Assembly: GCA_947359465.1 (NCBI GenBank)
Contig: OX375883.1
Coordinates: forward strand, 94,996,293 to 95,060,292
Source: Metellina segmentata
Lineage: Eukaryota > Arthropoda > Arachnida > Araneae > Tetragnathidae
Direction of reading: 5' to 3'
DNA: 64,000 nucleotides
The notes below the pieces were generated by a model. The model was not told the DNA's origin. It searched no databases and saw only the letters and a list, made by a program, of their open reading frames with translations. The position numbers were made by a program, and so were the translations under genes. This document shows positions 45,485-55,439 of this stretch, piece after piece (the stretch's first letter is position 1; each line of letters begins with the position of its first letter).

Positions 45485-48400
45485 TCACTCAGAAAATTCA
45501 TAAAAACCATTGAGGGAGAGTATAAATTTTCGGAATTCAATCACATTATAAATATGTAGTGGCTGTCGCAGTCAATGATCTGTTGCAGGCCTCTTGGTAG
45601 GTAGTCTAGGTTACACAGGTTACAAAGAATTACAAAAGTATCGATTTTTTTTTGCATTTTTTTTTTGTAGCCATACAGTTAAAAAGCTTGGCTCAAAATT
45701 CTAAATATGATATCCAATTAGTTTTAAAGATATTTGAAGTTTTCTAAGTGTCGTCAGTGTCAAAATTTGACAGCATAGAGGAAGGGAAGTGGTTAAATTC
45801 ATTTTTGTTTTAATGTAATTTTACATTCTTACAGTTGATAAAAATTATTTTTGAATAAAATTAATTCCTTTAGGTGAAATGGCTATTATCTTCAACTTTC
45901 ACTACTAAAATCGTATCTGTTAGTTTATGTTCTGCCTTTTTTTTGAGTCACATTACTACATAACTAATATTGATAAAAAGGTCTTTTTCAAAACCAATAT
46001 TTGGTTACGATTGTTGTATATAATATATTATAATCTAAATTTGTTAAATATTTGGTAAGAAAATATTAAGTTAGGATTAAGATAAATAATTTGTCGTTGC
46101 CGTAACAAATGTTTTACATCATATGAAAACATAATATTTAAAAAATTTATTCAATCACATTGAGTTAATTTAGTGTTTCAGTGCATTTTATAAGTTGGTT
46201 AATAACATATAAAAAAATTAGAGTTCTACAAGCATTATTAGTTTTTCTTTATGACTTCAAAAACTTAAAATGCATTTTTCTCAGACTTTTATTTTTGTGG
46301 ATGCAAGTGTTTTCAATTTCCTAAGGCTTTTTTTCTGTACAAGATACAGTTTAGAAATTTCTTGTCGATAATTTCATATATATGTATAAAAAAGTTAGTA
46401 TGGATTTAAGTCTGAGAGTTCTAAAAATTAAAAAAAATTGTCAAAGTTAATATTTTTAGAATTTTCGTGTTTTTTTCAGGTTTAGCTACAAAAATAATTA
46501 TTAAAATTTAACAATGAGACTGATGGTCAATTCCATAATAACTTTTGTTCCCACACACACACACACACACATTTATCCAAAAAATATAAATCACTTAAAA
46601 TAACTAAAAAATATTAAAAATTAAGTATTTTATGAATGTTTAAAAAAAACTTAATATTTTTCAACTTTTTTAAATAAAAAAAAAATGTTTCTTGCTAAAC
46701 TGACATTTTTTTTACCAGATTCAATTTGATAATATAAGTTGTAAAGAAGTCATTAATTATTTTTAGTGTTACTGTCTGTAGAAAATCTTTTTGTTGAAAA
46801 AGGGTACTGTGTAGCCTTAAGATGGTAACAAAGTCAGAATCCATTCTGATTGAATTCCAGGATCTGTTGGCATAAATTTTTGTTTTCACTTTGTGAACAA
46901 TCCCCAATAACGATAATAATCATCGAATTTTGCAAACAGTCTCACTGCGCTACTAATTATGCACGTAATGAGCTGGAATTTGGAATTCCGATGTTTCAGT
47001 AACAGTTGAATCACATGGTGTCAAAATTTGCCCAGATTTCTATTCATAATTTTTATGAATATTAATTTCATAATTGATAAAAACAGTCAATTTAGTTTGA
47101 TAATTAAAATATTTTCAGATTGTGTTTGGGTTTTTAACATGCAATGGATGAAAAAACAATTTCCAAGAAAAATTAATGCTTTTAACAACTATAATACGTA
47201 TAAAACGTGAAACACGAATTTAACAGTTAAGTTTCAAACACTTACAAATCGGTGAAAAATCCAATAAAATTAATTAACTTTTTTTAATTCCGCATGAAAT
47301 TTTGTGTAGAATCTGTTTATGATAAAAAATCAGGGTTCGTATTGAAATTATCAGAACAAACACCCAATTTAATATGAAAATGGCCCCTTATACACATTTT
47401 AAATATTAACATTTGTAGAAAACGTTAATCCCTATCTATTGCTACCTTCCGTTGTGTTCTGCGATGTAAACAGTGCAATTGCGATCGGGTGAGTCGCTTT
47501 TTTTTTGACGGGTGTACTTTCGAATCATCTAAACGAAATGATGATTTGGGAAATCACTTGGATGTTCTCTGAATGGATTGGAGACAAAAAATCTGCTGTG
47601 ATCACAGCCTTCAATACTTGAGATGCAATAGTGTTGTTGATATAAGTGATAGGAAACTTGCCAGTGGCGCTACGTGTGGCAAAACCTTAGACCGTCAAGC
47701 TAACTGCATGAACTCGATAGATGTCGCGCGTAGTACCTTACAAACAGGAGTAGGCGATTTTGAGAACAGTGGCAATATTTGGAACACACCTATCCTACTT
47801 TAATTATCTAAAATAAATGCCAATAATAGTTATCTTTTCTAAAATCTACTTACCTTTCTTCATTTTGTTCAAACATAGAGGACTCAGTTCCCAGAAATAT
47901 TTACAATTAATACCGTTTGTATATCTAGTTAAAATGCATACCACCGGGAAACACTAAACCTTTCGCTTTTTGTATGGAATCTCATTTCTAGTAATTTTTA
48001 AAAAAGTGAATCCATTCAGCCATAAATAAACTTTTGTGATCTTTGGAGTCATTTATGAAATAAAACTTTAAAATAGCTGGGTGAAACTACGTTTCAACAT
48101 TTCTCCAGAGTTCTTCGGATATGTTCATTGCTCTGGATGGTTGGGAGGGTTTTACGGCTCAAGGTGTCAAACAGAGCCAAACACGAGACAGACAATGTCA
48201 AGCATTGCACACACAACAAGGGAGGTATTATTGACACAGAAGAGGAAAGTGCACCCTAGGTATGTTACGGGACTCGAACTTTTGTCACCCGTGACTCGTA
48301 GGTTTTTTCATTCGTTTTGGTGGTTAAAAGAGTTGTAAGTTCAAGGGTTCGCGTCCGCAGAAAAGTTGGAACACGTAACGCAACAAATTGCATAACAATT

Positions 48401-51400
48401 TGAAAAATACGATACCTAAAAATATGATTTTCTTTGATTAAATAAAAAATTTTAATTAATATATCTTTTATATTTTCACAATAGAATGTGACGTCAGGCC
48501 AACATTCGTGTTTCAAATATAAACAGATTACTTTTCCTGCCCTCTTGCGATTTCAGCGAAAGAAAGCAAAGAAAATAAAAAACATTTTGTCTGACATTAT
48601 TTAGTTATTTTTTTGTAAAATTGGAATCGTTAAAGACAGATTGAAATTTTCAACGGATTTGACATTTGCGGAAAAATTTGACACCAGATAGAAACCCAAT
48701 ACGTTTGATTTTCTTCTAATAAATAATTTTTCAACTAAACATTTATATTTTCGCTAAAGATTGTGACGTCACGACGAACTCTATTGCAAACCAACACCAA
48801 GGGCAATTCCGTTATGGCTGTTATCCAATTTGCGAAGCAAACCATTGTTCATGATATTCATAATTTGGTTTGCCAAGTAAACCAAATTGGAATTCACTGA
48901 GAATTCATTCCAATTGCCTACGAATTTCCATTTCGTTTGCTTTACAAACCAACACCACGAGCAACGCCATGATGACTGTTATCCAATTTGGCCACATTTG
49001 ACAGTAACGAGGTTATCACGGCGTTGCCCGTGATGTCGGTTTGCAAAGCAAACCACAGTTCGTAATTCTCATAATTTTATTTGCGAAGCAAATCAAATTC
49101 GAATTTGCAGGGATTTTATTTCAATAGGCTACGAATTTCTATTTGGTTTGCGAAGCAAACCAAATAGTCTGTCAAAAACCAAACCAAAACCAAACCTGTC
49201 AAAACCAAAGACCTGTAAACGCCATTATGGCTGTTATTCAATAGGCTACAAATTTGTAGCAATCACTGGGGATTAGCGAGCAGTGGTCCAACCTGACCCC
49301 ACGAAAAGAACTGTCACGGGCAACGCCGTGCTGGCCAAGCAGTGGCTAGTGCTATATAAAATAACTTTTTCCTTTGTAAAAGATCCGTACGTATACCATT
49401 TTGTTGAATTATTGAGGACTTAATACCTTCAGGACTACCAATTTTACATATTTTATTGTGTATGCATTTTTAAAAAATCTTTTAATGTACTAAATATTAC
49501 GAACTAAAGGAATTTCAAGTGAATAGCATTGAATGCCCAATTCACTAAAAGGAAACTCGATTAACATAGATCACTAAACATCGAATTTCTCCTGTCTCTT
49601 TGCAGATTGCTGGACCTTTGCCTGACACCCACAACCTCGAGATCATGATAGAAAGGTTTTACGGCAAAAAGGTGAATAAATATTTTTTGTTTCCACACAT
49701 TTTTCATGTATCGAAATTATCACTGATGAAAAACTAAAAAACTTTATAAGAATTAATTGAAATCCGAAAGCTAAAATAATTCAAATTTCTTTTATTTATA
49801 CAAAATAACTTTTTCTTTCTGAAAGCTCTTTCGCATATTATTTTGTTGAAGCTTTTACCACCTAAAACCTACAGAAATACCAATTTTATATCTAGCGTCG
49901 GGTTTGCATTTATAATTTGCCAATATTCTTTAAGTTCTCTAATTTGCAATTAGAGTATTCTAAAGACTCTAATTGCAATAAATCTCATGAGCTAAAGCAA
50001 TTTGTAGTGCGTAGCATGAATGCGAAATTCGTTACATTTAAATTATAGTTTCCTAAAAATCATAGATCACTAATTATAGAATTTCTCTCCTGTGTCTTTG
50101 TAGAATGCCGGACCGATGCCTGACACCCACAAGTTCGAGATGTTGACAGAACGGTTCTACGGCAAAGAGGTGAATAAATCTTTTGTTTTTCACACATTCA
50201 TAACAAACCAAAAATTATCACACATCAAAAATTGAAAACAAAAATGTTTGAAAATAAATAATAAAAATTTGAATGCTAAAAAATTTTTAAATTTGTTTCA
50301 TATTCTATAAAATAACAATTTTTTTCTTTCTAAAAACTCCTTACGTATGTTATTTTGTTGAAGCATTAAAAAATTAATGCCGACAGAAATACTAATTTAA
50401 ATTTTGTATCGTGTTTGCATTTCTAAACTTAAGTTAAAAGCCACCAAATTCAGCCAAAAATGACTTTTCGTCTTCCGGGCGATTTATAAGTGCGCATTGA
50501 AATATTGCTTCCACTCTCTTAGAAGCAGTCAATTCCTCTGAGTGTGTCTGCCACGTGAAACAGTGAGGATGGCGTCAATTTTATACTTGACAAACCAAAC
50601 ACGATCCGTCACGTCACTAAGCGCAACTTATTCAGAGACATCCGCACACTTGCGATAGTTTTTTAAGAAAACGTTGACAAAAAATTTAAGCTACGTCCAC
50701 TGTGAATCTCTGATAGTTCAATTTTCTCCTACCTCATACCAATGTTATTTAAAGTAAGCTGATTCCTGACAAGTAAAATGTGGTTTGGTGGTCTTTCAAA
50801 CTCTTAAATACGATTCTTTCAGAGGAATGGAATGGCACAGAGCATGTGGATCGCAAAAGGGAAAGAGAGTATTTATTGAAGACACAAAACACATATATCT
50901 ATACAGATTTGAGGGGATTGCAGAACTAACCAATAGGATTAAATTATATTGAAGCGGACGTACAAGAAGCTGTAGAATATTCGAATGACTCAGCCCTAGG
51001 AGCACAAAGAAAGATACCAAAAGTTCTATGGACAACACAAATACACAACACAAACATACAACACAAACATCTCAATTCACGACGACGACCTGGAGAAAGG
51101 TCTCCCACATCAACAACGACTGGAACGACACGAACAAAAGTGAACAACCAGTCTGTTTCGTTCTCTTTTGCATAAAACTAGAGCGTCAAAAAATACTACT
51201 ATCAGCTGCGTGGGACTTGAGAGAAGAAAAAGGAATAATGTAATTGGGAGTCCCGTGCCGTTTTAACTTTCAAAATGTACTTTGCATGCTCAAACGCAGC
51301 CCCCAATTGGAAGGAGAGGGCAAAGGTTTAACGAGTTCATCTGAGGTCGATTCAGAACTGATTGTATTTTGGTGTGTGAATAGTAAAATAATCAGTCGTC

Positions 51401-51422
51401 TTTCTTTCTCTTTCAGGTTTAA
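38919..51422 (+). CDS. Micro-exon gene with repeated 66-nt exons (unidentified product)
   Basis: Proposed coding exons: 38919-38987, 41486-41522, 42793-42824, 44486-44551, 49606-49671, 50104-50169, 51417-51422. All junctions have AG/GT sites and the frame stays open throughout. The product would be about 113 residues: an acidic/glycine start (MVSLEPKGSES), VPFFGEVFPKEQ, TVEIYKDEICE, three related 22-residue units and a final Val. There is no signal peptide or membrane segment. The 66-nt exons are all phase 0, so any can be skipped or exchanged without frame loss; single-unit isoforms would be about 69 residues. I cannot name the family. A small arthropod muscle protein with alternative mini-exons (for example myofilin-like) is a speculative possibility from memory. 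Transcript data were not available to me. Confidence 0.65.
39208..39636. mobile_element. Harbinger-like MITE nested in the Tigger-like element
   Basis: 429 bp with ends gccccggtgcacacat and atgtgtgcatcgggcc in inverted orientation. TTA on both sides (39205-39207, 39637-39639) is the 3-bp TWA-type duplication of PIF/Harbinger. Removing it rejoins the outer element as gattta-acgtatttcaagg. Confidence 0.78.
39945..40135 (+). repeat. Dispersed repeat H, copy 2
   Basis: Ordered motifs gcgatcgttaaagatag, aaaatctgcggaaaatttta and agtatcagcaaga match 8275-8470. It lies inside the Tigger-like element, so H may be part of that family. Confidence 0.6.
40358..41485. other. Intron 1 remainder
   Basis: AT-rich intronic sequence. 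A phrase cagggtgttcgtttaataaa near 40808 may be a transposon end but has no partner. Nothing else seen. Confidence 0.4.
41486..41522 (+). CDS. Micro-exon gene, exon 2 (37 nt)
   Basis: Acceptor tatcgttacag, donor gtaagt. Read in phase 0 it gives VPFFGEVFPKEQ plus one base. A second frame is also open, but it needs a different upstream exon and the longer form of exon 3. Confidence 0.6.
42793..42824 (+). CDS. Micro-exon gene, exon 3 (32 nt, tandem acceptor)
   Basis: With the base carried from exon 2 it reads TVEIYKDEICE and ends in phase 0 before gtatgt. A second acceptor 7 nt upstream (42785, tttcag) would give a 39-nt phase-0 exon (VAAVEIYKDEICE) and require exon 2 in another frame. Confidence 0.6.
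42888..43666. mobile_element. piggyBac-like element in intron 3
   Basis: 779 bp flanked by TTAA (42884-42887 and 43667-43670), the piggyBac target site. Ends cccttaactgctg and cagcagttacagg are inverted, 11 of 13 matching. On the minus strand around 43190-43340 a decayed acidic stretch (DSEISDNIESEHEKNSEIYA) resembles the N-terminus of piggyBac transposases. Not active. Confidence 0.78.
43671..44485. other. Intron 3 remainder
   Basis: AT-rich intronic sequence with short open frames on both strands and no recognised feature. Confidence 0.4.
44486..44551 (+). CDS. Micro-exon gene, 66-nt repeat exon a
   Basis: 22 residues: YVEPLPPTHKFEM then LWQRFYGEK. Acceptor tttctctcttcag, donor gtgagt. 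Phase 0 to 0. Confidence 0.75.
44692..44898 (-). mobile_element. SINE of a second type sharing the tRNA-like head
   Basis: On the minus strand, a tRNA-like head (ctagtggttaaggtgttc, ggttcgaatccggg) closely matches the main SINE family. The body after ggcatggatat is unrelated to it and ends in an A8 tail. Inserted in intron 4 of the micro-exon gene. Confidence 0.8.
45189..47517. mobile_element. 2.3-kb element with ~240-bp terminal inverted repeats
   Basis: Left repeat (45189-45425) and right repeat (47277-47517) share gtacacccgt, gactcacccgatcgcaattg, ggaaggtggcaat-like and ttttctacaaat blocks in inverted order. Flanks tattgaat and tttcgaat (6 of 8) may be an 8-bp duplication, suggesting a hAT- or P-type origin. 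The interior is AT-rich without a transposase and includes (GT)n at 45438-45479 and (CA)n at 46552-46571. In intron 4 of the micro-exon gene. Confidence 0.8.
47518..48614. other. Intron 4, unassigned part
   Basis: Two open frames (47573-47803, 48081-48338) without recognised family or splice context. Nothing else found. Confidence 0.4.
48615..48720 (+). repeat. Dispersed repeat H, copy 3
   Basis: gaatcgttaaagacag, tttcaacggattt and tttgcggaaaaattt align with the middle of H copies 1 and 2. Confidence 0.5.
48823..49175. repeat. Cluster of TTTGCnnnGCAAA palindromes
   Basis: Six palindromes of the type ggtttgcgaagcaaacc occur at about 48829, 48868, 48940, 49040, 49080 and 49150. They alternate with diverged copies of gccattatggctgttatcc and cattccaattgcctacgaat. 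A degenerate tandem array of ~150 bp units is the simplest reading. Confidence 0.7.
49606..49671 (+). CDS. Micro-exon gene, 66-nt repeat exon b
   Basis: 22 residues: IAGPLPDTHNLEI then MIERFYGKK. Acceptor ctgtctctttgcag, donor gtgaat. Clear homologue of exons a and c, with P-L-P, T-H and R-F-Y-G preserved. Confidence 0.75.
50104..50169 (+). CDS. Micro-exon gene, 66-nt repeat exon c
   Basis: 22 residues: NAGPMPDTHKFEM then LTERFYGKE. Acceptor tgtgtctttgtag, donor gtgaat. It lies 498 bp after exon b, with similar flanking introns, which marks a local tandem duplication. Confidence 0.75.
50170..51416. other. Intron 6
   Basis: Its first ~250 bp repeat the intron after exon b (gtgaataaat..., cattattttgttgaag-like block). 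The rest contains caacacaaacat-type simple repeats near 51045 and no further 66-nt exon that I can find. Confidence 0.5.
51417..51422 (+). CDS. Micro-exon gene, terminal exon (Val-stop)
   Basis: A strong acceptor (tctttctttctctttcag) is followed by GTT TAA in the phase delivered by the 66-nt exons. Downstream sequence would be 3' untranslated; I see no clear AATAAA close by. Confidence 0.5.
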   Translation, partial: V

Positions 51423-52278
51423 TCGGCCATCTGATGGAGACGTTGAAGGGCTGGAGTCACGGGGCACTTGAGTGAGTCTCGTGACTGCCAGTCGTGGAGT
51501 AGTATCCTCCTCGACTTTTCGAGCACATGTCTAAATTCTTAATCATGAGGAGGATAGAGAATTGTTTCGGCTAAATCATTCGAAATTCTGATTAGGTCTA
51601 GGATATAAGTTAGGATATAAGTAGAATATAAGTTAGGACATAAGATTTCATGGATTTTATTTTTTGGCCCATTTTTTTCGAAATTCTTCAGCTTTAACAT
51701 TTTTTCCTAATAGCTGCCTTTGTTTTCCAGATGCATCATCAATAGCCTTTCCATAGTCCCACATCATCCAAGCATCGCGACAGTACACAGACACACGCAG
51801 ACATCGAGGTTGGGAATCACAACAGGAGGGGTTGGGGGAAGGGGGAGGGAAAGGGGGAGGGGGGGCTCGAAGTGCAGCCACCTTCTCGTGGTGAGCCCTG
51901 AGTTGTATCCGTCCGTCGGAAACAAGCCGAGAGCTGCACACTTGACGACAAGCGAAACGAGTGGATCGATCCAATCGTTCGTCGTTGTCACATTTTGAAA
52001 GTTTTCTCATTGAAAATAGAAGGAGTTTTTTCGATTGACGCGACACCTTGTATCGAGAGAACCTCCGAGGGTGGGTGGGGATTCGAACAATCATCTTGAA
52101 ATTCGAAATCTATAAATCAATAATCTATAAATCAAGAGGGTCTGAGTATTTGATTAAAGCGAAAGGTGTCAAAAAGCACATCTGCATCCTTTTGGTAGGA
52201 AATCAAACAGCATGGTATTTATACAAGTCTAAAAGTCTTGACGTTTCGTTGAAAAGTATCTGTAGCAAGATTGTTAAT
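51423..52278. other. Downstream of micro-exon gene
   Basis: Possible 3' untranslated region, GC-richer than the surroundings. A 145-codon minus-strand frame (51657-52094) is noted but not accepted as a gene. Confidence 0.4.
51836..51868. repeat. G-rich tract, quadruplex-capable
   Basis: Several runs of three or more G (gggggaaggg, gggaaaggggg, ggggggg) on the plus strand, in the presumed 3' untranslated or downstream region of the micro-exon gene. Confidence 0.7.
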
Positions 52279-52347
52279 TTTTTTTTTTAATTAACGTCAC
52301 GCTGGAGCGACACAATGGGCTGTTGCCGACGGTCCGGAATCGATGAC
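52279..52347 (-). mobile_element. SINE fragment, 3' end
   Basis: Reverse-complement SINE tail (acgtcacgctggagcgacac, ggtccggaatcgatg) with a T-rich start. It lies head-to-head with the forward copies that follow. Confidence 0.75.
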
Positions 52348-52369
52348 CGAAGATAAGGATCCAAACAGA

Positions 52370-52500
52370 TCAGGTGTGACCCTGGTTTCAAATGACGCGT
52401 GTTGTCCTCGGTCTCTCCCTTGGGGATTGATCACGAACCGTGGTCTCGTCATCTAACCGTGGTTAGAAATTACGTGGTGTTGTCCTCGGATCTTTCCTTA
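52370..52500 (+). mobile_element. Two overlapping SINE body scraps
   Basis: Two successive partial copies of the body segment tgttgtcctcggatctttcc with the preceding gtcatctaaccgtggtt. Confidence 0.65.
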
Positions 52501-52518
52501 ATCCTTACACCTTAATCC

Positions 52519-52834
52519 CACCGACCCACCGGTCTGGTTGTTAAGGTGTTAGCCTCAACATCGGAAGGATTCCTGGTTCAAATCCGGGTCAGTGCATGCA
52601 TGTTTGTAAGCGTATTGTGTAGAGGCGTCTGGTACACCTTAAATCTGTCGTGGTCGAAAGTCCTCGCGTTGGGTGGGTGTGGAAGTGGGGTGCCCGCTCA
52701 GGTGTTGCCTCGTCATCCGATCGTGGTTCAAAATGACGTGTTGTCGTCCTCGAATCTTTCCCTTAGGGAATTGATCCCGGACCGTCGTCAATACCTCGTT
52801 GTGCTGCTATAGTACGACGTTAGTGAAAAATTAC
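52519..52834 (+). mobile_element. tRNA-derived SINE, near full length
   Basis: Head ccgacccaccggtctggttg, B-box-like ggttcaaatccgg, body and attacc tail all present with scattered changes. No target duplication found. Confidence 0.87.
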
Positions 52835-53350
52835 CCTAGAATATTTAAGTCTAGTAAAAACGATTTCGTTACCATCAATTAACAATTAAATTTGTAAACT
52901 TTTCTATCCAATAGTATCTTTGAATTTGTCGCTTTATAAGCAACGCGGGAATCAATGGGTTGCTTCGATATTTTTCTCTGCATCTCTACATGCTCTCTCC
53001 CAAAGCGCGAGTAGGTATTTTAATTAACGTTTTAATTAATTTTAATATATAGTACGGACTAAAGAGCTGTTTTCTCTGCTAAGATTGAGTTTCTCAACAC
53101 GTTCACTACCAAAGCTGATATGGTGCGTTGATAGTTATTGCCCCGCCGTAAAAAAGGGTTTTTCCCAGAAGCCAATACCAAAACTCCGCCAATACCAGAA
53201 TTGATTGGCTAAAGCTCAGTCAACAAATTTCCAATTTCTCATCATGTGTTAGAGGCTTATTAGATTGTATTTTTCTTTCTTTTTATTTGAGGCGTGAAGT
53301 TCCTTCAGAACTATCGTCACTACAACTCATGTTACAATGTTTTTAACTAA
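52835..53350. other. No recognised feature
   Basis: AT-rich spacer; nothing identified. Confidence 0.45.
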
Positions 53351-53726
53351 CAGCCGGTATTCACAAGTCCGAGTTAACTCGCGGATCAACGATAATCCCA
53401 TGTTTATCGAAAAAACCGTATTCACAATGCCTGATAAGTGGTGTAAACTGCCGTTTCGGTGTTACATTTTGATCCTCCGAAATCGGCGAGTTAACTCGCG
53501 AGTAAGATTTAACGCATGCGAAGTACTTTCTTCTTTTGAAGGAAACGAGCGAACAAAATGGATGAAACATTTTATTCTATTCTCTTGCAACTACTGGACT
53601 TGACGTATCATTACGGAGCACCTGCTAAATAACAGCTCATCTCCTCATCATAATATTGTCTAAATAGCAAAATTTAAAACATAATTTTTTTGAAATTCAA
53701 AAGAAAAATGAAAATAAAGGTAGATG

Positions 53727-54133
53727 TGTAGTGCTACTAGATGGCGCCACGAGATAGTGGCTTAGAAGTAGCTTTACATAAATTTAAATCTCATTAATTA
53801 TAATTTAGTATTTTTTCTAGTTTTAACTATGTGTAAATTTTAAATATGATCGATAAATAATATTCTTAATTATTAAGGATAATTATTTTAATTTAATTCT
53901 TATGGCTATATTTATTGTCTACTGATTACTTTTATTTAAACCAAACTGTAACCACAATGAAACAACTCTACTCCCATTATGAATTTGAATCTCTCAACGT
54001 TGTTACTTGATAATTGATATACGCAACCTGAAAATGTTATTCTTATGTGTAGCAGAATAGTCTGCATGAATATAACGTGAATGAATTAATAAATATTGCG
54101 ACTTCTATTTCTGATCATTCCTTCAAGCAATAT
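53727..54133 (+). repeat. GypB 5' LTR
   Basis: 407 bp, starts tgtagtgctactagatgg and ends agcaatat. Confidence 0.92.
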
Positions 54134-54162
54134 ATTGGTAACCTGGACGTTTCTCTACGAGA

Positions 54163-54969
54163 ATGCAAAATAACTTGGACGCCCAACCGTTGAATGTGGA
54201 CAAGCACATGGAAGCGCATGCGGTGAGCATAAAGATTCCGCCGTTTTGGATCGACCGACCTGAAATATGGTTTTACCAGGTCGAGGCTCAATTTACAATC
54301 AGCGGGATAAAAGCAGAAGATACAAAATTCAATTATCTAATTGCTCAATTAGAACCTCGTTTCGTGGAAACGATATGGGACATTGTCTCGGAGCCTATAA
54401 CAGAGAAGTACACCGCGGCGAAGGAAAGACTTTTGTGCACCTTCCAGGAAAGTGAGAACAAAAAAATAAAAAGACTTGTCTCAGGACTGGAATTAGGAGA
54501 CTTGCTTCCCAGTCAACTCCTCAGGAAGATGAGGTCTCTCGGGAGCGAGTTCTCCGACAAAGTTCTAAAAACTTTATGGCTAGAGAAAATGCCTATCTCG
54601 GTCAAAAACATTTTGATCGTGAGTGAGGAGTCACTTGACCGCCTAGCTACAATGGCGGACAATATTGTTGAAATGGCTCCACGTCCATCCGACCTGGCAG
54701 CAGTACAAACTTCTAGTCCGCCAGTGGATGAACTTTTAGCGAAAATATCGGCCCTGGAGGTACAAGTTGCAGCCTTAAGTGTGCGAAACTCTCGCGACCA
54801 GCGACGCTGCTACTCGCCGAGACGGCAGAATCGAAGCCGATCTCGCAAGAGGTACGACCCAAAAGGTAAATTGTGCTTCTACCACTTTCGGTTTGGTGCA
54901 AACTGCCGACCGGATAAGTGTGCACCACCCTGTAGCTGGAAGGGGTCGGAAAACCTCTCCACGCAGTAG
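54163..54969 (+). CDS. GypB Gag
   Basis: 268 residues from an ATG shortly after the 5' LTR. The N-terminal half has KIPPFWIDRPEIWFYQVEAQ and YLIAQLEPRF, motifs of the Gag capsid-like domain common in arthropod Ty3/gypsy elements. Downstream is SLGSEFSDKVLKTLWLEKMP, then a coiled-coil-like ELLAKISALEVQVAAL (about 190-205). An RS-rich basic stretch precedes CFYHFRFGANCRPDKCAPPC, a cysteine/histidine motif in place of a CCHC knuckle. The protease frame overlaps its end by about 34 nt in -1. Confidence 0.92.
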   Translation: MQNNLDAQPLNVDKHMEAHAVSIKIPPFWIDRPEIWFYQVEAQFTISGIKAEDTKFNYLIAQLEPRFVETIWDIVSEPITEKYTAAKERLLCTFQESENKKIKRLVSGLELGDLLPSQLLRKMRSLGSEFSDKVLKTLWLEKMPISVKNILIVSEESLDRLATMADNIVEMAPRPSDLAAVQTSSPPVDELLAKISALEVQVAALSVRNSRDQRRCYSPRRQNRSRSRKRYDPKGKLCFYHFRFGANCRPDKCAPPCSWKGSENLSTQ

Positions 54970-55439
54970 AGTCAGCGGTTAACCCTACTGCAAGCACTCC
55001 ACCTAGCCGCAAGTTCCGTCTATTTGTGAGAGACACAAACACGGGATGCCAGTTCCTGGTGGACAGCGGTGCAGATGTTTCTATCATACCACCATCTAAA
55101 AACGACAAATGTGCCAGCAGTTATCAACTGTATGCTGCCAATGGCACACCAATCCCTACTTATGGTATCAAGATGTTGACTCTAGACCTAGGGCTACGAA
55201 GGCAATTTCAATGGCCTTTTGTAGTTGCCAAAGTCTCAAAAGGAATTATTGGTGCTGATTTCTTAGCCAAATTTCAACTTTTAATAGACATTCACAATAG
55301 AAAACTAATTGATGGTATAACTACCCTCTCCATATTTGGGCAAATTGCAAACATTGAAGATCAAGATTCAGTAAGCACCTTAAATAAAACCTGTAAGTAT
55401 AAATCTACTATCTCAATATCCCAGTATAACAAAGCCTAA
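54936..55439 (+). CDS. GypB protease
   Basis: The frame opens at 54936 inside gag (-1) and has no ATG of its own before the catalytic core. RKFRLFVRDT leads to FLVDSGADVSIIP (active Asp) and IIGADFLAKF. It ends at 55437-55439. A candidate slip region is ggaaaac in the overlap (54948-54954), not a canonical heptamer. Processes Gag and Pol. Confidence 0.85.
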   Translation: MEGVGKPLHAVESAVNPTASTPPSRKFRLFVRDTNTGCQFLVDSGADVSIIPPSKNDKCASSYQLYAANGTPIPTYGIKMLTLDLGLRRQFQWPFVVAKVSKGIIGADFLAKFQLLIDIHNRKLIDGITTLSIFGQIANIEDQDSVSTLNKTCKYKSTISISQYNKA

